A stretch of DNA of 64,000 nucleotides from Actinomycetospora cinnamomea (GCF_003096675.1 NZ_QEKW01000006.1:186001-250000), one strand, 5' to 3'; shown: positions 44,865-53,328, counted from the first letter of the stretch. Notes: generated from the letters alone by a model not told the origin. Made by a program: numbers and translations.

Positions 44865-45851
44865 TCACTCGTCGTCGCCGCGTCCCCGGGTGTAGCGCTT
44901 GGTGCGTTGGTAGCTGATGAGCTCGCCGTCGGTGTCCATCTCCGCCTCGTAGATGGCGAGGATGTCGCTGGTCTCGGGGATCTTGCGGCTCTCGACCACC
45001 TCGAGCGACACGACCCAGCCGTCGTCGGTGCGCCGCACCGACGTGACCGCCTCGCTCTCCTTGCCGCTCATCTCCTGCACCTGCTCGGCGGCCCACCGCG
45101 CGATCTTGCGCGCGGGGATGCGCTTGGGCGTCTCGGGCTCCGGCTCGGGTTCCGGCTCGGGTTCCGGCTCGGGTTCCGCGGTGTCCTCCGGCTCGTCCAG
45201 GTCCTCGGCCTCGTCATCGAGGTCCTCGGCCTCGTCGTCGACGTCGTCGACGTCGTCGAGGTCCTCGGGCTCGTCGTCGACGTCGTCGGGCTCGTCGTCG
45301 AGGTCCTCGTCGAGATCCTCGTCGGCCTCGGCCGCCGGCGGCTCCGGCGCCGGCTCCTCCTCACGGCGGCGCCGGCGGCGGGGCCGCTCCTGGCCCCCGG
45401 CGTCGGCCGGCGCGTCGTCGGCGTCGCCGCGACGACGGCGTCGCGGGCGTTCCTGGTCGTCGGAGCCACTCGACCGACGTCGGCGGGGCCGCTCCTGGTC
45501 GGCCCCGGAGCCCTCGTCGGACCCCGCGGGACGGCGCTTCCGGCGCGGCCGTTCCTGCTCACCCTGCTCGGTCGCCCGGCGCCGCCGGGGTCGTTCCTGC
45601 TCCGGGGCGTCGGAGCCCTCCCCGGACCCCTCGGCGCGACGGCGACGGCGCGGGCGCTCCTTCTCCCCCGCGCCGTCACCGTTCGACCGCTCGGCGGCCG
45701 CCTCGTCCTCGGTGGTGTCCTCGGTGGCGCGACGGCGGCGACGCGGACGCTCCTGGTCGCCGGCGCCCGCGTCGCCCGACGTGCGGCGGGACCGGCGCTT
45801 CGGCCTCTCCCCGCCGTCGTCGGTCTGCTCGCGGTCGGCGGAGCGGGTCAC
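44865..45851 (-). CDS. gvpO: GvpO with a large charged low-complexity N-terminus
   Basis: A 328-residue protein. The last ~85 residues (from IPARKIARWAAEQVQEM to YQRTKRYTRG) are a GvpO domain, which is about the whole protein in other organisms. The first ~240 residues are disordered: about eight copies of a basic QERPRRRRR-like unit separated by acidic/Gly linkers (residues ~15-165), then a strongly acidic Asp/Glu block, then EPEPEP repeats. GTG 45851 overlaps the gvpG stop by GTGA. GvpO is essential for vesicle production in haloarchaea; the extension is unusual and would make the protein a block polyampholyte. Confidence 0.87.
   Translation of the reverse strand: MTRSADREQTDDGGERPKRRSRRTSGDAGAGDQERPRRRRRATEDTTEDEAAAERSNGDGAGEKERPRRRRRAEGSGEGSDAPEQERPRRRRATEQGEQERPRRKRRPAGSDEGSGADQERPRRRRSSGSDDQERPRRRRRGDADDAPADAGGQERPRRRRRREEEPAPEPPAAEADEDLDEDLDDEPDDVDDEPEDLDDVDDVDDEAEDLDDEAEDLDEPEDTAEPEPEPEPEPEPEPETPKRIPARKIARWAAEQVQEMSGKESEAVTSVRRTDDGWVVSLEVVESRKIPETSDILAIYEAEMDTDGELISYQRTKRYTRGRGDDE
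45142..45177. repeat. Three 12-bp tandem repeats in gvpO
   Basis: GGCTCGGGTTCC is repeated three times without change (45142-45177), encoding part of the EPEPEP stretch. Perfect short repeats in coding DNA can vary in number between strains. Confidence 0.8.
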
Positions 45852-46081
45852 CCGCCACCCCCGCCCACGAGGCGCTGCAGCAGGACTTCCTGCTGCTCGT
45901 CGCGCTCCTCCTCGGTGATCTCGCCGCGATCGAACGCCGCGTCCAGCTCGTCGATCTGGGCGCGGATCACGCCGGGGTCGTTCATCTGGTGGTCGACCTG
46001 GTCGGAGATCTTCTCGCCCACCCAGACGACCCCGCGGACGGGGGCGAGGGGCAGCAGGAGCAGCTCGGTGAAGAAACCCAC
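45848..46081 (-). CDS. gvpG: Gas vesicle protein GvpG
   Basis: A 77-residue accessory protein: MGFFTELLLLPLAPVRGVVW and then EITEEERDEQQEVLLQRL, the GvpG pattern. It is required for vesicle assembly in other systems and interacts with GvpF/L. It starts 3 nt after the gvpF stop and its end overlaps the gvpO start. Confidence 0.92.
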   Translation of the reverse strand: MGFFTELLLLPLAPVRGVVWVGEKISDQVDHQMNDPGVIRAQIDELDAAFDRGEITEEERDEQQEVLLQRLVGGGGG

Positions 46082-46084
46082 GCG

Positions 46085-46894
46085 TCAGACCTGCGCCTCG
46101 TCGGGAGCCTCGAACTCGGGGAGGAAGTCGAACGCCGCGGTGGGACCGATGAGGCGCAGCTCCACCCGGCCCGACCAGGCGTCGCCGAGGTCGTCGACCG
46201 CGCGTTCGAAGTCGCTGCGGTGGTCGGTGCGCACGAGGAACGCCACGTGCACGGCCCCGTTCTCGCCCCCGACCTCCTTGACCTCCGTCGCGACCGCGTA
46301 CTTCGACAGGGCGTCGACGCAGGCCTGGGCGTCCTCGGCACGGATCTGGTCCATGGCCTGGGAGATGGCCTCGCCGAGGCGGATGCGGTCGTAGTAGCTG
46401 GCGTCCTCGTCGACGCCCGCGATCTTCTCCCGCATCTGCTGGATGCGCGGGTCGGCCTCCACGATGCGGGTGAGGATGACGTCCTGGTCGTAGTCGCCCC
46501 GCAGCCGGAACTCCTGGTGACCCTCGAGCTGCTCGAGCGCGCGCACGAAGTAGTCCTCGTGCGGCGCCAGCAACTCCTCGGCCACGGCGTCGTCGTCGGT
46601 GACGACGGCACCGAAGCGCATCGGGAGCACGGGGGTCTCCTGCGCGATCGCGTTGAGCACGGCCTCGTGGGCCATGAGGTCGCGCCGGGTGCCGAGCGCC
46701 CGGGCGGCCGACACGTCACTGACCACCGCGGCCAGCCGACCCTCGGTGACCAGGCCCAGCTGCCCGCCGTCGTCGTCGGCGGGGATCGGCTCGAGGCCCT
46801 CGGGGATCCGGACACCTGCGGGCACGATCCCGTAGATGTAGGAGCCGCGGGTGGTGCCCTGCTGCTGCTGTTGCGACGACTCGGTCTGGGTCAC
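46085..46894 (-). CDS. gvpF: Gas vesicle protein GvpF (GvpL/GvpF family)
   Basis: A 269-residue GvpF: YIYGIVPAGVRIP at the start, LAAVVSDVSAARALG, HEAVLNAIAQETPVLPMRFG (the central family motif) and the C-terminal HVAFLVRTDHRSDFERAV with GPTAAFDFLP. GvpF adds GvpA to the growing vesicle. A short Gln run (TESSQQQQQGTT) opens the protein. GTG 46894 has GGGAGGAG just upstream. It sits directly downstream of gvpA. Confidence 0.93.
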   Translation of the reverse strand: MTQTESSQQQQQGTTRGSYIYGIVPAGVRIPEGLEPIPADDDGGQLGLVTEGRLAAVVSDVSAARALGTRRDLMAHEAVLNAIAQETPVLPMRFGAVVTDDDAVAEELLAPHEDYFVRALEQLEGHQEFRLRGDYDQDVILTRIVEADPRIQQMREKIAGVDEDASYYDRIRLGEAISQAMDQIRAEDAQACVDALSKYAVATEVKEVGGENGAVHVAFLVRTDHRSDFERAVDDLGDAWSGRVELRLIGPTAAFDFLPEFEAPDEAQV

Positions 46895-46904
46895 GACTCC
46901 TCCC

Positions 46905-47285
46905 TCACGCCTTCTCGCGACGGCCCTGGCGCTCTTCGCGCACTTCGTCCCACTTCTCCTTGCCGGCCTCGAGCACGCCCTTGGTCTTGCCCTTGGCCCC
47001 ACCCTGGGTCGTGTTCTCGCTGATGTCGCCCATCACCTGCCCGAGGTCCTTGCCGCCCTTGGCGTGCAGGTCCAGCCGGTTGGTGGCCTCCGCGAACCGG
47101 AGATAGGTGTCCACGCTGGCCACCACGATGCGTGCGTCGATGGTGAGGATCTCGATCCCGACCAGGGAGACCTTGACGAAGGCGTCGATGACGAGGCCCT
47201 TGTCGAGGATCAGGTCGAGCACCTCGGCGAGCCCGCCCTGCGGGTCCTTCTGCACGCCTCCGCCCTGCCGTTGGCTGACGGTCAC
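46905..47285 (-). CDS. gvpA: Gas vesicle structural protein GvpA
   Basis: The main wall protein of gas vesicles. The GvpA core lies at about residues 18-66: [20 protein letters not shown] then [20 protein letters not shown] and DTYLRFAEA, near-canonical. A charged tail of about 60 residues ([10 protein letters not shown]... to [11 protein letters not shown]) follows, common in actinobacterial GvpA. GTG 47285 is used because the residues MPFLVAQ upstream do not fit and GAGAGGGGG is nearby. It is preceded by a perfect 15-bp inverted repeat. Confidence 0.95.
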   Translation of the reverse strand: MTVSQRQGGGVQKDPQGGLAEVLDLILDKGLVIDAFVKVSLVGIEILTIDARIVVASVDTYLRFAEATNRLDLHAKGGKDLGQVMGDISENTTQGGAKGKTKGVLEAGKEKWDEVREERQGRREKA

Positions 47286-47315
47286 CGTGCCCCCTCTCTG
47301 TGCGACGAGGAATGG

Positions 47316-47347
47316 CACCGGACCCCGGCGGGCGCCGGGGTCCGGTG
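47316..47347 (-). promoter_or_regulatory. Perfect 15-bp inverted repeat upstream of gvpA
   Basis: CACCGGACCCCGGCG (47316-47330) and CGCCGGGGTCCGGTG (47333-47347) are exact reverse complements around a GG centre (effective loop 6 nt or so). The hairpin lies 30 nt before the gvpA start and 41 nt after the end of the upstream gvpZ-like gene. There is no T-tract. It may partly terminate the upstream transcript or stabilise the 5' end of a gvpA mRNA. Confidence 0.75.
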
Positions 47348-47388
47348 ATGCGACGGTCGGCCCGGCTGCTGCTCAACCGGGGAGCGGG

Positions 47389-48657
47389 TCAGGCCGGGGT
47401 GCGCTGGCGCCGCGAGCGGCGCCGGGGACGCTCGTTGTCGTCCTCCTCGTCGGCGGCCTCCTCGTCGGTGGCCTCCTCGTCGACGTCCTCGTCGGCGGCG
47501 AGGTCGTCCTCGTCCGCCTCGTCCTCGAGGTCGTCCTCGTACTCGTCGTCCTCGGCCTCGTCGTACTCGTCCTCGGCCTCGTCGAGGTCCTCGTCCTCGG
47601 GAGCGAGGTCCTCGTCCTCCTCCGCGGCGGGTTCCTCGTCCTCGAGGTCCTCGTCGGCGAGCTCGGAGTCCTCGTACTCGTCCTCGAGGTCCTCGCCGCC
47701 GCCCTCCTCGGCCGCCCGCTGCTCCTCCTCGAGGGCCTCCTCGTGGGTCTTGACGACCTCGCTGTCACGGATCTCGCCGCGCCAGCCCTCGAGTTCCTCG
47801 CGGTTGATCAGCGTGTCCATCATGACGTGGCGGCAGAAGTGCTTGAACTCCAGACGCGCACGCCGGCCGACCGCCCGCCACAGGTTCCCGGTCTTCTCCA
47901 TGAAGCCCTGGGGGTAGTACTCCATGATCAGGACGATGCGGGTGAGGTTCGGCGCGAGCTCGCTGAACGTCACGATCCCGTCCGCGTGGCCCTTCGCCCC
48001 CGACGAGACCCACAGGATGTGGCTGTCGGGGACCTGCTCGCGGATCGTGGTCTCCCACGAGCGCCGCGACCAGAAGACCTTGGCGGTCCAGGTGACCTTC
48101 TCGTCGGACTCCTGGTTGACCGTCTCGACCTTCTTCATGAACGACGGGAAGTCCGCCATCTGGGTCCACTGGTCGTAGGCCACGCGCAGCGGGACCCCGA
48201 CGTCCTGGACCTCGTAGATGTTCATGAACTTGAACTTGCCGCGGCCGCTGCCCCCACCACCACCGCCGCCGGAGCCCTCGCCCTCGCCCTCGTCCTCGGA
48301 GTCGTCACCGCCGCCGAGACCGATCGCGTCGGTCACCTTGTCCTTCACGGCCGACAGCCCCCCCTTGAGCGCCCCGCCGACCCCGCTGCCGCCCTGCAGG
48401 GCGGAGGAGCCGCCGCCGAGCGCCGCGCGGAGGCCCACCCCGCCGTTCTCGGCGACGTCGGTGAGCCGGCCGGTGAGGCCCTCGACCTGGTCGAGCGCCG
48501 CGTTGACGGCCTTGTCGGTGGCCGCCTTGAGCAACGCCTGGGCGGCCTGCTTGAGGCGATCGACGGGGAGGACGTCGGAGACACCCCCGCCGTCGCCGTC
48601 GCCCCCGGGCACCTGGCCGTTGGAGGCGGCGCGCGAGTCGGTGGCGGATTCAGTCAT
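47389..48657 (-). CDS. SRPBCC-domain protein of the gas vesicle cluster (gvpZ-like)
   Basis: A 422-residue protein. After a Gly/Ala-rich N-terminus with an amphipathic helix (VDRLKQAAQALLKAATDKAV), an SRPBCC/polyketide-cyclase-like domain runs from about residue 144 (NIYEVQDVGVPLRVAYDQWT) to 300 (VTWTAKVFWSRRSWETTI, IMEYYPQGFMEKTGN). The last ~100 residues are almost only Asp/Glu and end in ERPRRRSRRQRTPA. Streptomycete gas vesicle clusters carry a comparable gene (gvpZ). The SRPBCC fold binds hydrophobic ligands; role in vesicles unknown. It overlaps the upstream gene by 8 nt. Confidence 0.8.
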   Translation of the reverse strand: MTESATDSRAASNGQVPGGDGDGGGVSDVLPVDRLKQAAQALLKAATDKAVNAALDQVEGLTGRLTDVAENGGVGLRAALGGGSSALQGGSGVGGALKGGLSAVKDKVTDAIGLGGGDDSEDEGEGEGSGGGGGGGSGRGKFKFMNIYEVQDVGVPLRVAYDQWTQMADFPSFMKKVETVNQESDEKVTWTAKVFWSRRSWETTIREQVPDSHILWVSSGAKGHADGIVTFSELAPNLTRIVLIMEYYPQGFMEKTGNLWRAVGRRARLEFKHFCRHVMMDTLINREELEGWRGEIRDSEVVKTHEEALEEEQRAAEEGGGEDLEDEYEDSELADEDLEDEEPAAEEDEDLAPEDEDLDEAEDEYDEAEDDEYEDDLEDEADEDDLAADEDVDEEATDEEAADEEDDNERPRRRSRRQRTPA

Positions 48658-49654
48658 CGCGCTTCACCGCACCCCGGCGCGAGCCCGAGCCCGCGGTGGC
48701 GCGGCTGCGCGAGCCACCCTCCGAGGACGAGCGCGACCGCCCGCCCGACCCGGACGAGGACTTGCTGCGCGTGCCACCGCTGCCGTTGCGGGTGGTCGTG
48801 GACGACCCGGCGGCGTCGGACGAGCCCGACGACGAGCGCCGCCGACGTTCCTGGCCGCTCGAGGACTGGCCGGTCGAGGACTGGCCGCTCGAGGACTGGC
48901 CGCTCGAGGACGAGCTGCGCGAGGAACGGCGCCGCGAGCCGGCCGCGCGCGAGGGCGCCTCCTCGGCCCCCTCGGCCTCCTCGGCCTGCTCGGACTCGTC
49001 GGTCTCACCCTCGTCGGAGGTGGCCGTATCGGTCTCCTCCTCGTCGGTCACCTCGTCGTCGGCTGCCTCGTCGGCTGCCTCGTCGTCCCCGACGTCCTCG
49101 GCGGGCTCGTCCGCGGGCTCCTCCTCGGCCGACGCGGAGCGGCGACCCCGCTTGCGCAGCCGGCCCGCCGCGGTGTCCACCGCGCTGCCGACGCCGCTGC
49201 CCACCTGGCCGGCGGCACCACCGACGGCGTCGCCGGTGGTCGAGGCGGCGTCGGTGACGGCCCCGCCGGCCTGGCCGGCCGCGTCACCGGCGGCTCCCGC
49301 CGTCTGGCCCGCGGCCTGCCCCGCGGCGCCGACCGCCTCTCCGGCGGGCTTGCCGAGGTTCTCGACCCGGTTGACCAGGTTGTCGGTGAGCGCCTCCATG
49401 CGTGAGCTCGCGATGGCCAGCGCGGCGTCCTTGCCGGCCTCGAGCAGCCGACCGCGGACGGCGGTGTCGAGCTTCTGGAGCTCGGGCGACGCCTGGATCA
49501 GCTTGGAGGCCTGGGCGAGCAACTGGGCGGGATCGGTCGGGAGCTTCTTCCCGGCGAGCGCGCCCCCCAACATGATGGCGAACTTCATCTTCTTGGTGCG
49601 ACCCAAGAGATATCCGCCGATGACCGCGAGGGCCAATTTCAGGCCTGCCGGCAC
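48650..49654 (-). CDS. Ser/Arg-rich gas vesicle cluster protein (gvpY-like)
   Basis: A 334-residue protein, first of the gas vesicle operon. An N-terminal hydrophobic helix (PAGLKLALAVIGGYLLGRTK) is followed by a helical region (DPAQLLAQASKLIQASPELQ) and amphipathic Gly/Ala repeats (GAAGQAAGQTAGAAGDAAGQ). Then comes an acidic block, and a Ser/Arg/Gly-rich tail with four SSGQ units. GTG 49654 has GGAGGT 6 nt upstream. Corresponds in position and character to gvpY of streptomycete clusters (moderate confidence). Function unknown. Confidence 0.75.
   Translation of the reverse strand: MPAGLKLALAVIGGYLLGRTKKMKFAIMLGGALAGKKLPTDPAQLLAQASKLIQASPELQKLDTAVRGRLLEAGKDAALAIASSRMEALTDNLVNRVENLGKPAGEAVGAAGQAAGQTAGAAGDAAGQAGGAVTDAASTTGDAVGGAAGQVGSGVGSAVDTAAGRLRKRGRRSASAEEEPADEPAEDVGDDEAADEAADDEVTDEEETDTATSDEGETDESEQAEEAEGAEEAPSRAAGSRRRSSRSSSSSGQSSSGQSSTGQSSSGQERRRRSSSGSSDAAGSSTTTRNGSGGTRSKSSSGSGGRSRSSSEGGSRSRATAGSGSRRGAVKRDD
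48851..48910. repeat. Four 15-bp tandem repeats in the gvpY-like gene
   Basis: CTGGCCGCTCGAGGA occurs four times in tandem at 48851-48910 with one base change in the second copy. It encodes the SSSGQ units of the Ser-rich tail and could change copy number by slippage. Confidence 0.8.
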
Positions 49655-50100
49655 CGTGCACCTCCGAACGGATGGTCCTCCTGTGCGGTGGACCACAGCC
49701 CGCCGCTGACGGACCGGACATTACATCTCGCTCTCCGTGAAAGCGCTAGACCGGGAAGATCAAATGTCGAGTCGGCCGTCGGGCGCACTTCTCGATCAAC
49801 TGGCCGCGGGGTCCGCGTGCGCATTCGGACGCCATTCTTCTGCCTAATCATTCTGCGCCGTTCGCGTCGTGCTCGATACGAGTTTCGCCGAGATGTCGGT
49901 GCGCCGAATGCCCGAGGACGGATCGCGCGCTGCTGGACGACCCGGGGACCCCCGCGTCCCTGATCGAGTTCTACAGGCCCGTGGCCTGCATCACAAGGGT
50001 CTGACCCTGCGTCCGAAGCGCGCGAGACCCGCTGGGCGGGACGGCCGAACGCCCCACGGCCCGATGCCCGGAGACGTTGGCCGGCGGAGGACGGGACGCT
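49655..50100. other. 446-bp intergenic region, probable gas vesicle operon promoter
   Basis: No convincing gene. Part of it (about 49720-49900) is visibly lower in GC than anything around. On the minus strand TAATGT (49718-49723) fits a -10 about 60 nt before the gvpY-like start; the -35 is not clear. CAGGCC/GGCCTG (49974-49988, 3-nt loop) may terminate the winged-helix gene upstream. Confidence 0.45.
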
Positions 50101-50715
50101 TCAGCCCTCGTCGACGGCCCGCACGACGGCGTCGACCGCCCGGCGCAGGGCCCGCCACTCGCGGACGCGGGCCCGCTCGGCCCGCCGGCCGGGCTCGGTG
50201 AGGCGGTAGCGCCGGCGTGTCGAGCCGCTGTCGTGCTCGACGAGTCCGTGCCGGGCGAGGTGGTGCACGGTCCGCACGATCGTGGTGGGCGGCGGGGTGA
50301 GCCCGCCGTCGCTGTCGCGCTGCAGCCGCTCGGCGATCTCGCGGCCGTCGGCCGGCCCGTGGCGCAGCGCGACGAGGACGAGCAGCTCGACGTGGTCGCG
50401 GGACCCGAGGCGGGCCGGGCCCCAGCGGCGGTTCCCGGTCCCGGTCGTGGCGGGCCTGTTCGGCACCGCGGGACGACGCCGGGGCTCGCGCCGCGCGGGC
50501 ACGTCGGCGGCGACGTCACCGGGCTCCTCGGCGGGCACCTCGACCTCCGCCTCGGCCTGCCCATCGGCCCCCGCCTCGAGCTCTCGTGTCGCGGCCGCGT
50601 CCTCCTCGTCGCGCCGCCGGCGCGGCGGCAACAGCCCGCGCAGGCTGGCCGCGGCGGGCCGGCCGAAGGCGTCGCTGAGGTCGTGGGCGGTCGGCGGCTG
50701 GGGCTCGGCGGTCAC
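50101..50715 (-). CDS. Winged-helix (PadR/MarR-like) protein next to a ParA gene
   Basis: 204 residues. The first ~100 are disordered and charged (Arg-rich PPRRRRDEED, then Glu/Ala-rich). The C-terminal half is a winged helix: LGSRDHVELLVLVALRHGPADGREIAERL, LTPPPTTIVRTVHHLARHGLVEHD and RRRYRLTEPG as wing, PadR-like. Expected to bind DNA. Its start overlaps the ParA stop by GTGA with AGGAGG upstream, so the two are co-translated. It could repress the gas vesicle operon, or act as DNA-binding partner of the ParA protein in place of a ParB. Confidence 0.78.
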   Translation of the reverse strand: MTAEPQPPTAHDLSDAFGRPAAASLRGLLPPRRRRDEEDAAATRELEAGADGQAEAEVEVPAEEPGDVAADVPARREPRRRPAVPNRPATTGTGNRRWGPARLGSRDHVELLVLVALRHGPADGREIAERLQRDSDGGLTPPPTTIVRTVHHLARHGLVEHDSGSTRRRYRLTEPGRRAERARVREWRALRRAVDAVVRAVDEG

Positions 50716-51785
50716 GAGGTGGCCTCCTGCTCGGGACGGGCGGCGGCACGCTCCTCGGCCTCACGCAGCAGCGTGAGGAGCTCGACGCCCAGGTCGCGGT
50801 AGTCACCGGCGACGCTGGCGGCGGTCGGGGACAGGCGTCGCCCGCCGTTCTCCTTCTGGCCCGCGCGCAGGGCCGCCCACCACGCGGGCTGGGCCGCGAC
50901 CTCCTGCTCCAGCTCGTGGGCGAGCTTCCCGAGGCGTCGCGCGTCCTGCGCGGTGCGCTCGGCGTGGCGGATCGTGGTGGTGAACAGCGGCGAGTGCCCG
51001 CCGAACGCCCGCGCGACGGCCTCGCGGACCTCGGCGTGCACGACGCGCGAGCGCGAGCCGGTCGCGAAGAGCACGGCCCCGAGCAGCCCGAGCTGCGGGT
51101 TGAGCTCCCGGGCCAGGGCGAAGCGCTCGCCGACCAGCCGCATGCCGACGAGACCGCCGCCGTCGGACTTGGTGGGCATGAGCACCCAGCGGGCGGCGGT
51201 GAGCGCGAGGTCGGTGAGGATCGTCGTCTCGGGCGGGCAGTCGACGAAGACCAGGTCGTAGTCGCCGGCCACGGGCGCGAGCACCTCGGCGAGCGCGCGG
51301 AACGCCTCCCGCCCACGCTCCTGGACCCGGGACACCATGAGCGGCACCAGGTCGACCAGCCGCGCCCCGCCCGGCACGACGTCCAGCCCCGGCCGCACGC
51401 CCTCCACGGGACGCAGCGGCGTACCCCCGACGAGGCTCAGCAGCAGCCCCGCACCGTGGTCGTCGGCCGGGCCGTCACGGAAGCCGAGGTCGTCGGCGAG
51501 GTTGGCCTGACGGTTGAGGTCGACGAGCAGGCAGCGGTAGCCGGCGGCCGCGAACTGTCCGGCGAGGTTGGCGACGATCGACGTCTTCCCGACCCCGCCC
51601 TTGTCGTTGACCATCGCGATGGTGCGCGCGAGGGCGTCGCCGTCGGACTCGGGGGCGAGCTCGGGGGCCGGTGCGGGCACGGGCTCGGGGACCGGGCGGA
51701 CCGGTTCGGCCGCCCGCCCGGTGCGGTTGCGGGTGCCCCGGCGGCCGGTGGCGCTGCGGGCGGTGCGGCCCGCCGGTCCGGTCAT
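50712..51785 (-). CDS. ParA/MinD-family ATPase linked to gas vesicle cluster
   Basis: 357 residues. After an Arg- then Pro-rich disordered N-terminus (~55 residues), a ParA domain begins: deviant Walker A NDKGGVGKTS with Lys62 and Lys67, DLNRQANLADDLGF switch I, and VFVDCPPETTILTDLAL Walker B. ParA ATPases pattern plasmids, chromosomes or protein cargos over the nucleoid. No parB gene or parS-like repeats are nearby; the partner gene is the winged-helix protein. A ParA homologue is also encoded in the Serratia gas vesicle cluster, so vesicle positioning is a reasonable hypothesis here. Confidence 0.87.
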   Translation of the reverse strand: MTGPAGRTARSATGRRGTRNRTGRAAEPVRPVPEPVPAPAPELAPESDGDALARTIAMVNDKGGVGKTSIVANLAGQFAAAGYRCLLVDLNRQANLADDLGFRDGPADDHGAGLLLSLVGGTPLRPVEGVRPGLDVVPGGARLVDLVPLMVSRVQERGREAFRALAEVLAPVAGDYDLVFVDCPPETTILTDLALTAARWVLMPTKSDGGGLVGMRLVGERFALARELNPQLGLLGAVLFATGSRSRVVHAEVREAVARAFGGHSPLFTTTIRHAERTAQDARRLGKLAHELEQEVAAQPAWWAALRAGQKENGGRRLSPTAASVAGDYRDLGVELLTLLREAEERAAARPEQEATS

Positions 51786-51911
51786 GCGGCGAGGGTGCGG
51801 GGCGGTCGGTTCGCGGGCAAGGCCGACACCCCACGCGGGCCTCGCTTGGGGCCGCGTGGTGGTGCGGTTGCGTCCCGTCGGCCCAGTCGTCCGGCCGCGT
51901 CGTCCGGGAGG

Positions 51912-53207
51912 TCACTGGCCCTGCTCCCGCGCCTCCTCCTCGTAGACGTCGGGCACGTCGTCGTGGTCGCGGTCGACCCGCTCGCGCTCGTGGATGGTCC
52001 GGTACACGCGGTTGCGGTAGCGCAGCACGATCGTGGCGAGCAGGGCGGCGAGCAGCGACGCCGTCAGCACCCCGATCTTGACGTGGTCGTCGGCGGCGCT
52101 CGCGGTGCCGAACGCGAGCTCGCCGATGAGCAGCGAGACGGTGAAACCGATACCCGCGAGCAGCGACAGGCCGAGCACGTCGGTCCAGCTCAGCTCCTCG
52201 GACAGCTGCGCGCGGGTCACCCGCTGCACCAGCCAGGAGGCGCCCATGATGCCGACGGCCTTGCCGGCGACGAGGCCGGCGACGATCCCGATCGTGATCG
52301 AGTCCGTGAACGCCGCGCCCAGGCCGCCGCCCACGACCGTCACGCCGGAGGCGAAGAACGCGAAGACGGGCACCGCGAACCCGGCCGAGAGGGGGCGCCA
52401 GCGGTGCTCGAAGTGCTCGGCCAGGCCCGGCCCGGGGCCCTCCTTGCGCCGGATCACCGGCACCGCGAAGCCCAGCAGGACGCCGGCCACGGTGGCGTGG
52501 ACCCCGGACTCGTGCACGAGCACCCAGGTCAGCACGGCCAGCGGCAGCAGGAGCCACCACGAGCGGACGCGCCGCTGCACGAGCACGGTGAAGGCGGCGA
52601 GCGGCAGGAGGGCGAGGAGCAGGGGCACGATCTCGAGCTGGTCGGTGTAGAAGAGCGCGATGATCGTGATGGCGAGCAGGTCGTCGACCACGGCCAGCGT
52701 GAGCAGGAAGGTGCGCAGCGCGTCGGGCAGGCTGGACCCGATGATCGCGAGGACGGCGAGGGCGAAGGCGATGTCGGTGGCCGTGGGGATCGCCCAGCCC
52801 GCGAGGCCGGGCCCACCGAAGTTGATCGCGATGTAGATCATCGCGGGCGCGATCATGCCGCCGACCGCCGCGGCGATCGGGAGCAGCGCGCGCGCCGGGT
52901 TCCGCAGATCGCCCGCCACGAACTCCCGTTTGAGCTCGAGACCGACCACGAAGAAGAAGATCGCCAACAGGCCGTCGGCGGCCCACGTGGCCAGGGTCAG
53001 GTCGAGGTGCAGGGCGGCGGGGCCGATGCGCAGCTCGGAGAGGGCGGTGTAGGCCTCGCGCCAGGGGGAGTTCGCCCAGAGCAGCGCGACCGCGGCGGCG
53101 CCCACCAGCAGCATCCCGCCCACCGTCTCGCGCCGCAGGATGTCACCGATGCGCGCCGTCTCGGACCACGAGCGACGGGAGAAGAGGCGGGGCGTCGACC
53201 GGGTCAC
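51912..53207 (-). CDS. nhaA: Na+/H+ antiporter NhaA
   Basis: A 431-residue NhaA with about 12 membrane segments. Key residues are present: TDIAFAL with Asp145 (E. coli Asp133) and VVDDLLAI with Asp175/Asp176 (E. coli Asp163/164). [13 protein letters not shown] after TM2 is typical. It exchanges sodium for protons and supports pH and salt homeostasis. GTG 53207 has GGAGGT 4 nt upstream. The C-terminal tail is acidic and hydrophilic. Confidence 0.94.
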   Translation of the reverse strand: MTRSTPRLFSRRSWSETARIGDILRRETVGGMLLVGAAAVALLWANSPWREAYTALSELRIGPAALHLDLTLATWAADGLLAIFFFVVGLELKREFVAGDLRNPARALLPIAAAVGGMIAPAMIYIAINFGGPGLAGWAIPTATDIAFALAVLAIIGSSLPDALRTFLLTLAVVDDLLAITIIALFYTDQLEIVPLLLALLPLAAFTVLVQRRVRSWWLLLPLAVLTWVLVHESGVHATVAGVLLGFAVPVIRRKEGPGPGLAEHFEHRWRPLSAGFAVPVFAFFASGVTVVGGGLGAAFTDSITIGIVAGLVAGKAVGIMGASWLVQRVTRAQLSEELSWTDVLGLSLLAGIGFTVSLLIGELAFGTASAADDHVKIGVLTASLLAALLATIVLRYRNRVYRTIHERERVDRDHDDVPDVYEEEAREQGQ

Positions 53208-53328
53208 GGGACCTCCGAAGGTCGTGCGGCAACGACTGCCGACCAGACTTCCCGGCGCACCGTGGAGACCCTACGTGACGCCCGCGCCCCTGCGACCTTT
53301 CGAGTGGGTGGCGTTACGGACACTGAAC

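Noticed and set aside
45100-45860. Regular short repeats in gvpO suggesting a CRISPR-like array
   Set aside because: Units are 12-60 bp, variable, without equal spacers, and stay in frame coding QERPRRR and EPEP; it is a coding low-complexity region.
47440-47760. Dense TCGTCC/TCCTCG stretch resembling a microsatellite
   Set aside because: It encodes the Asp/Glu-rich tail of the SRPBCC protein with codon variation (GAC/GAG); no perfect repeat longer than a few units.
50712-51785. ParA gene taken as evidence of a plasmid or chromosome partition origin
   Set aside because: No parB, no parS-like repeats, no replication gene; neighbours are chromosomal housekeeping genes and gas vesicle genes.
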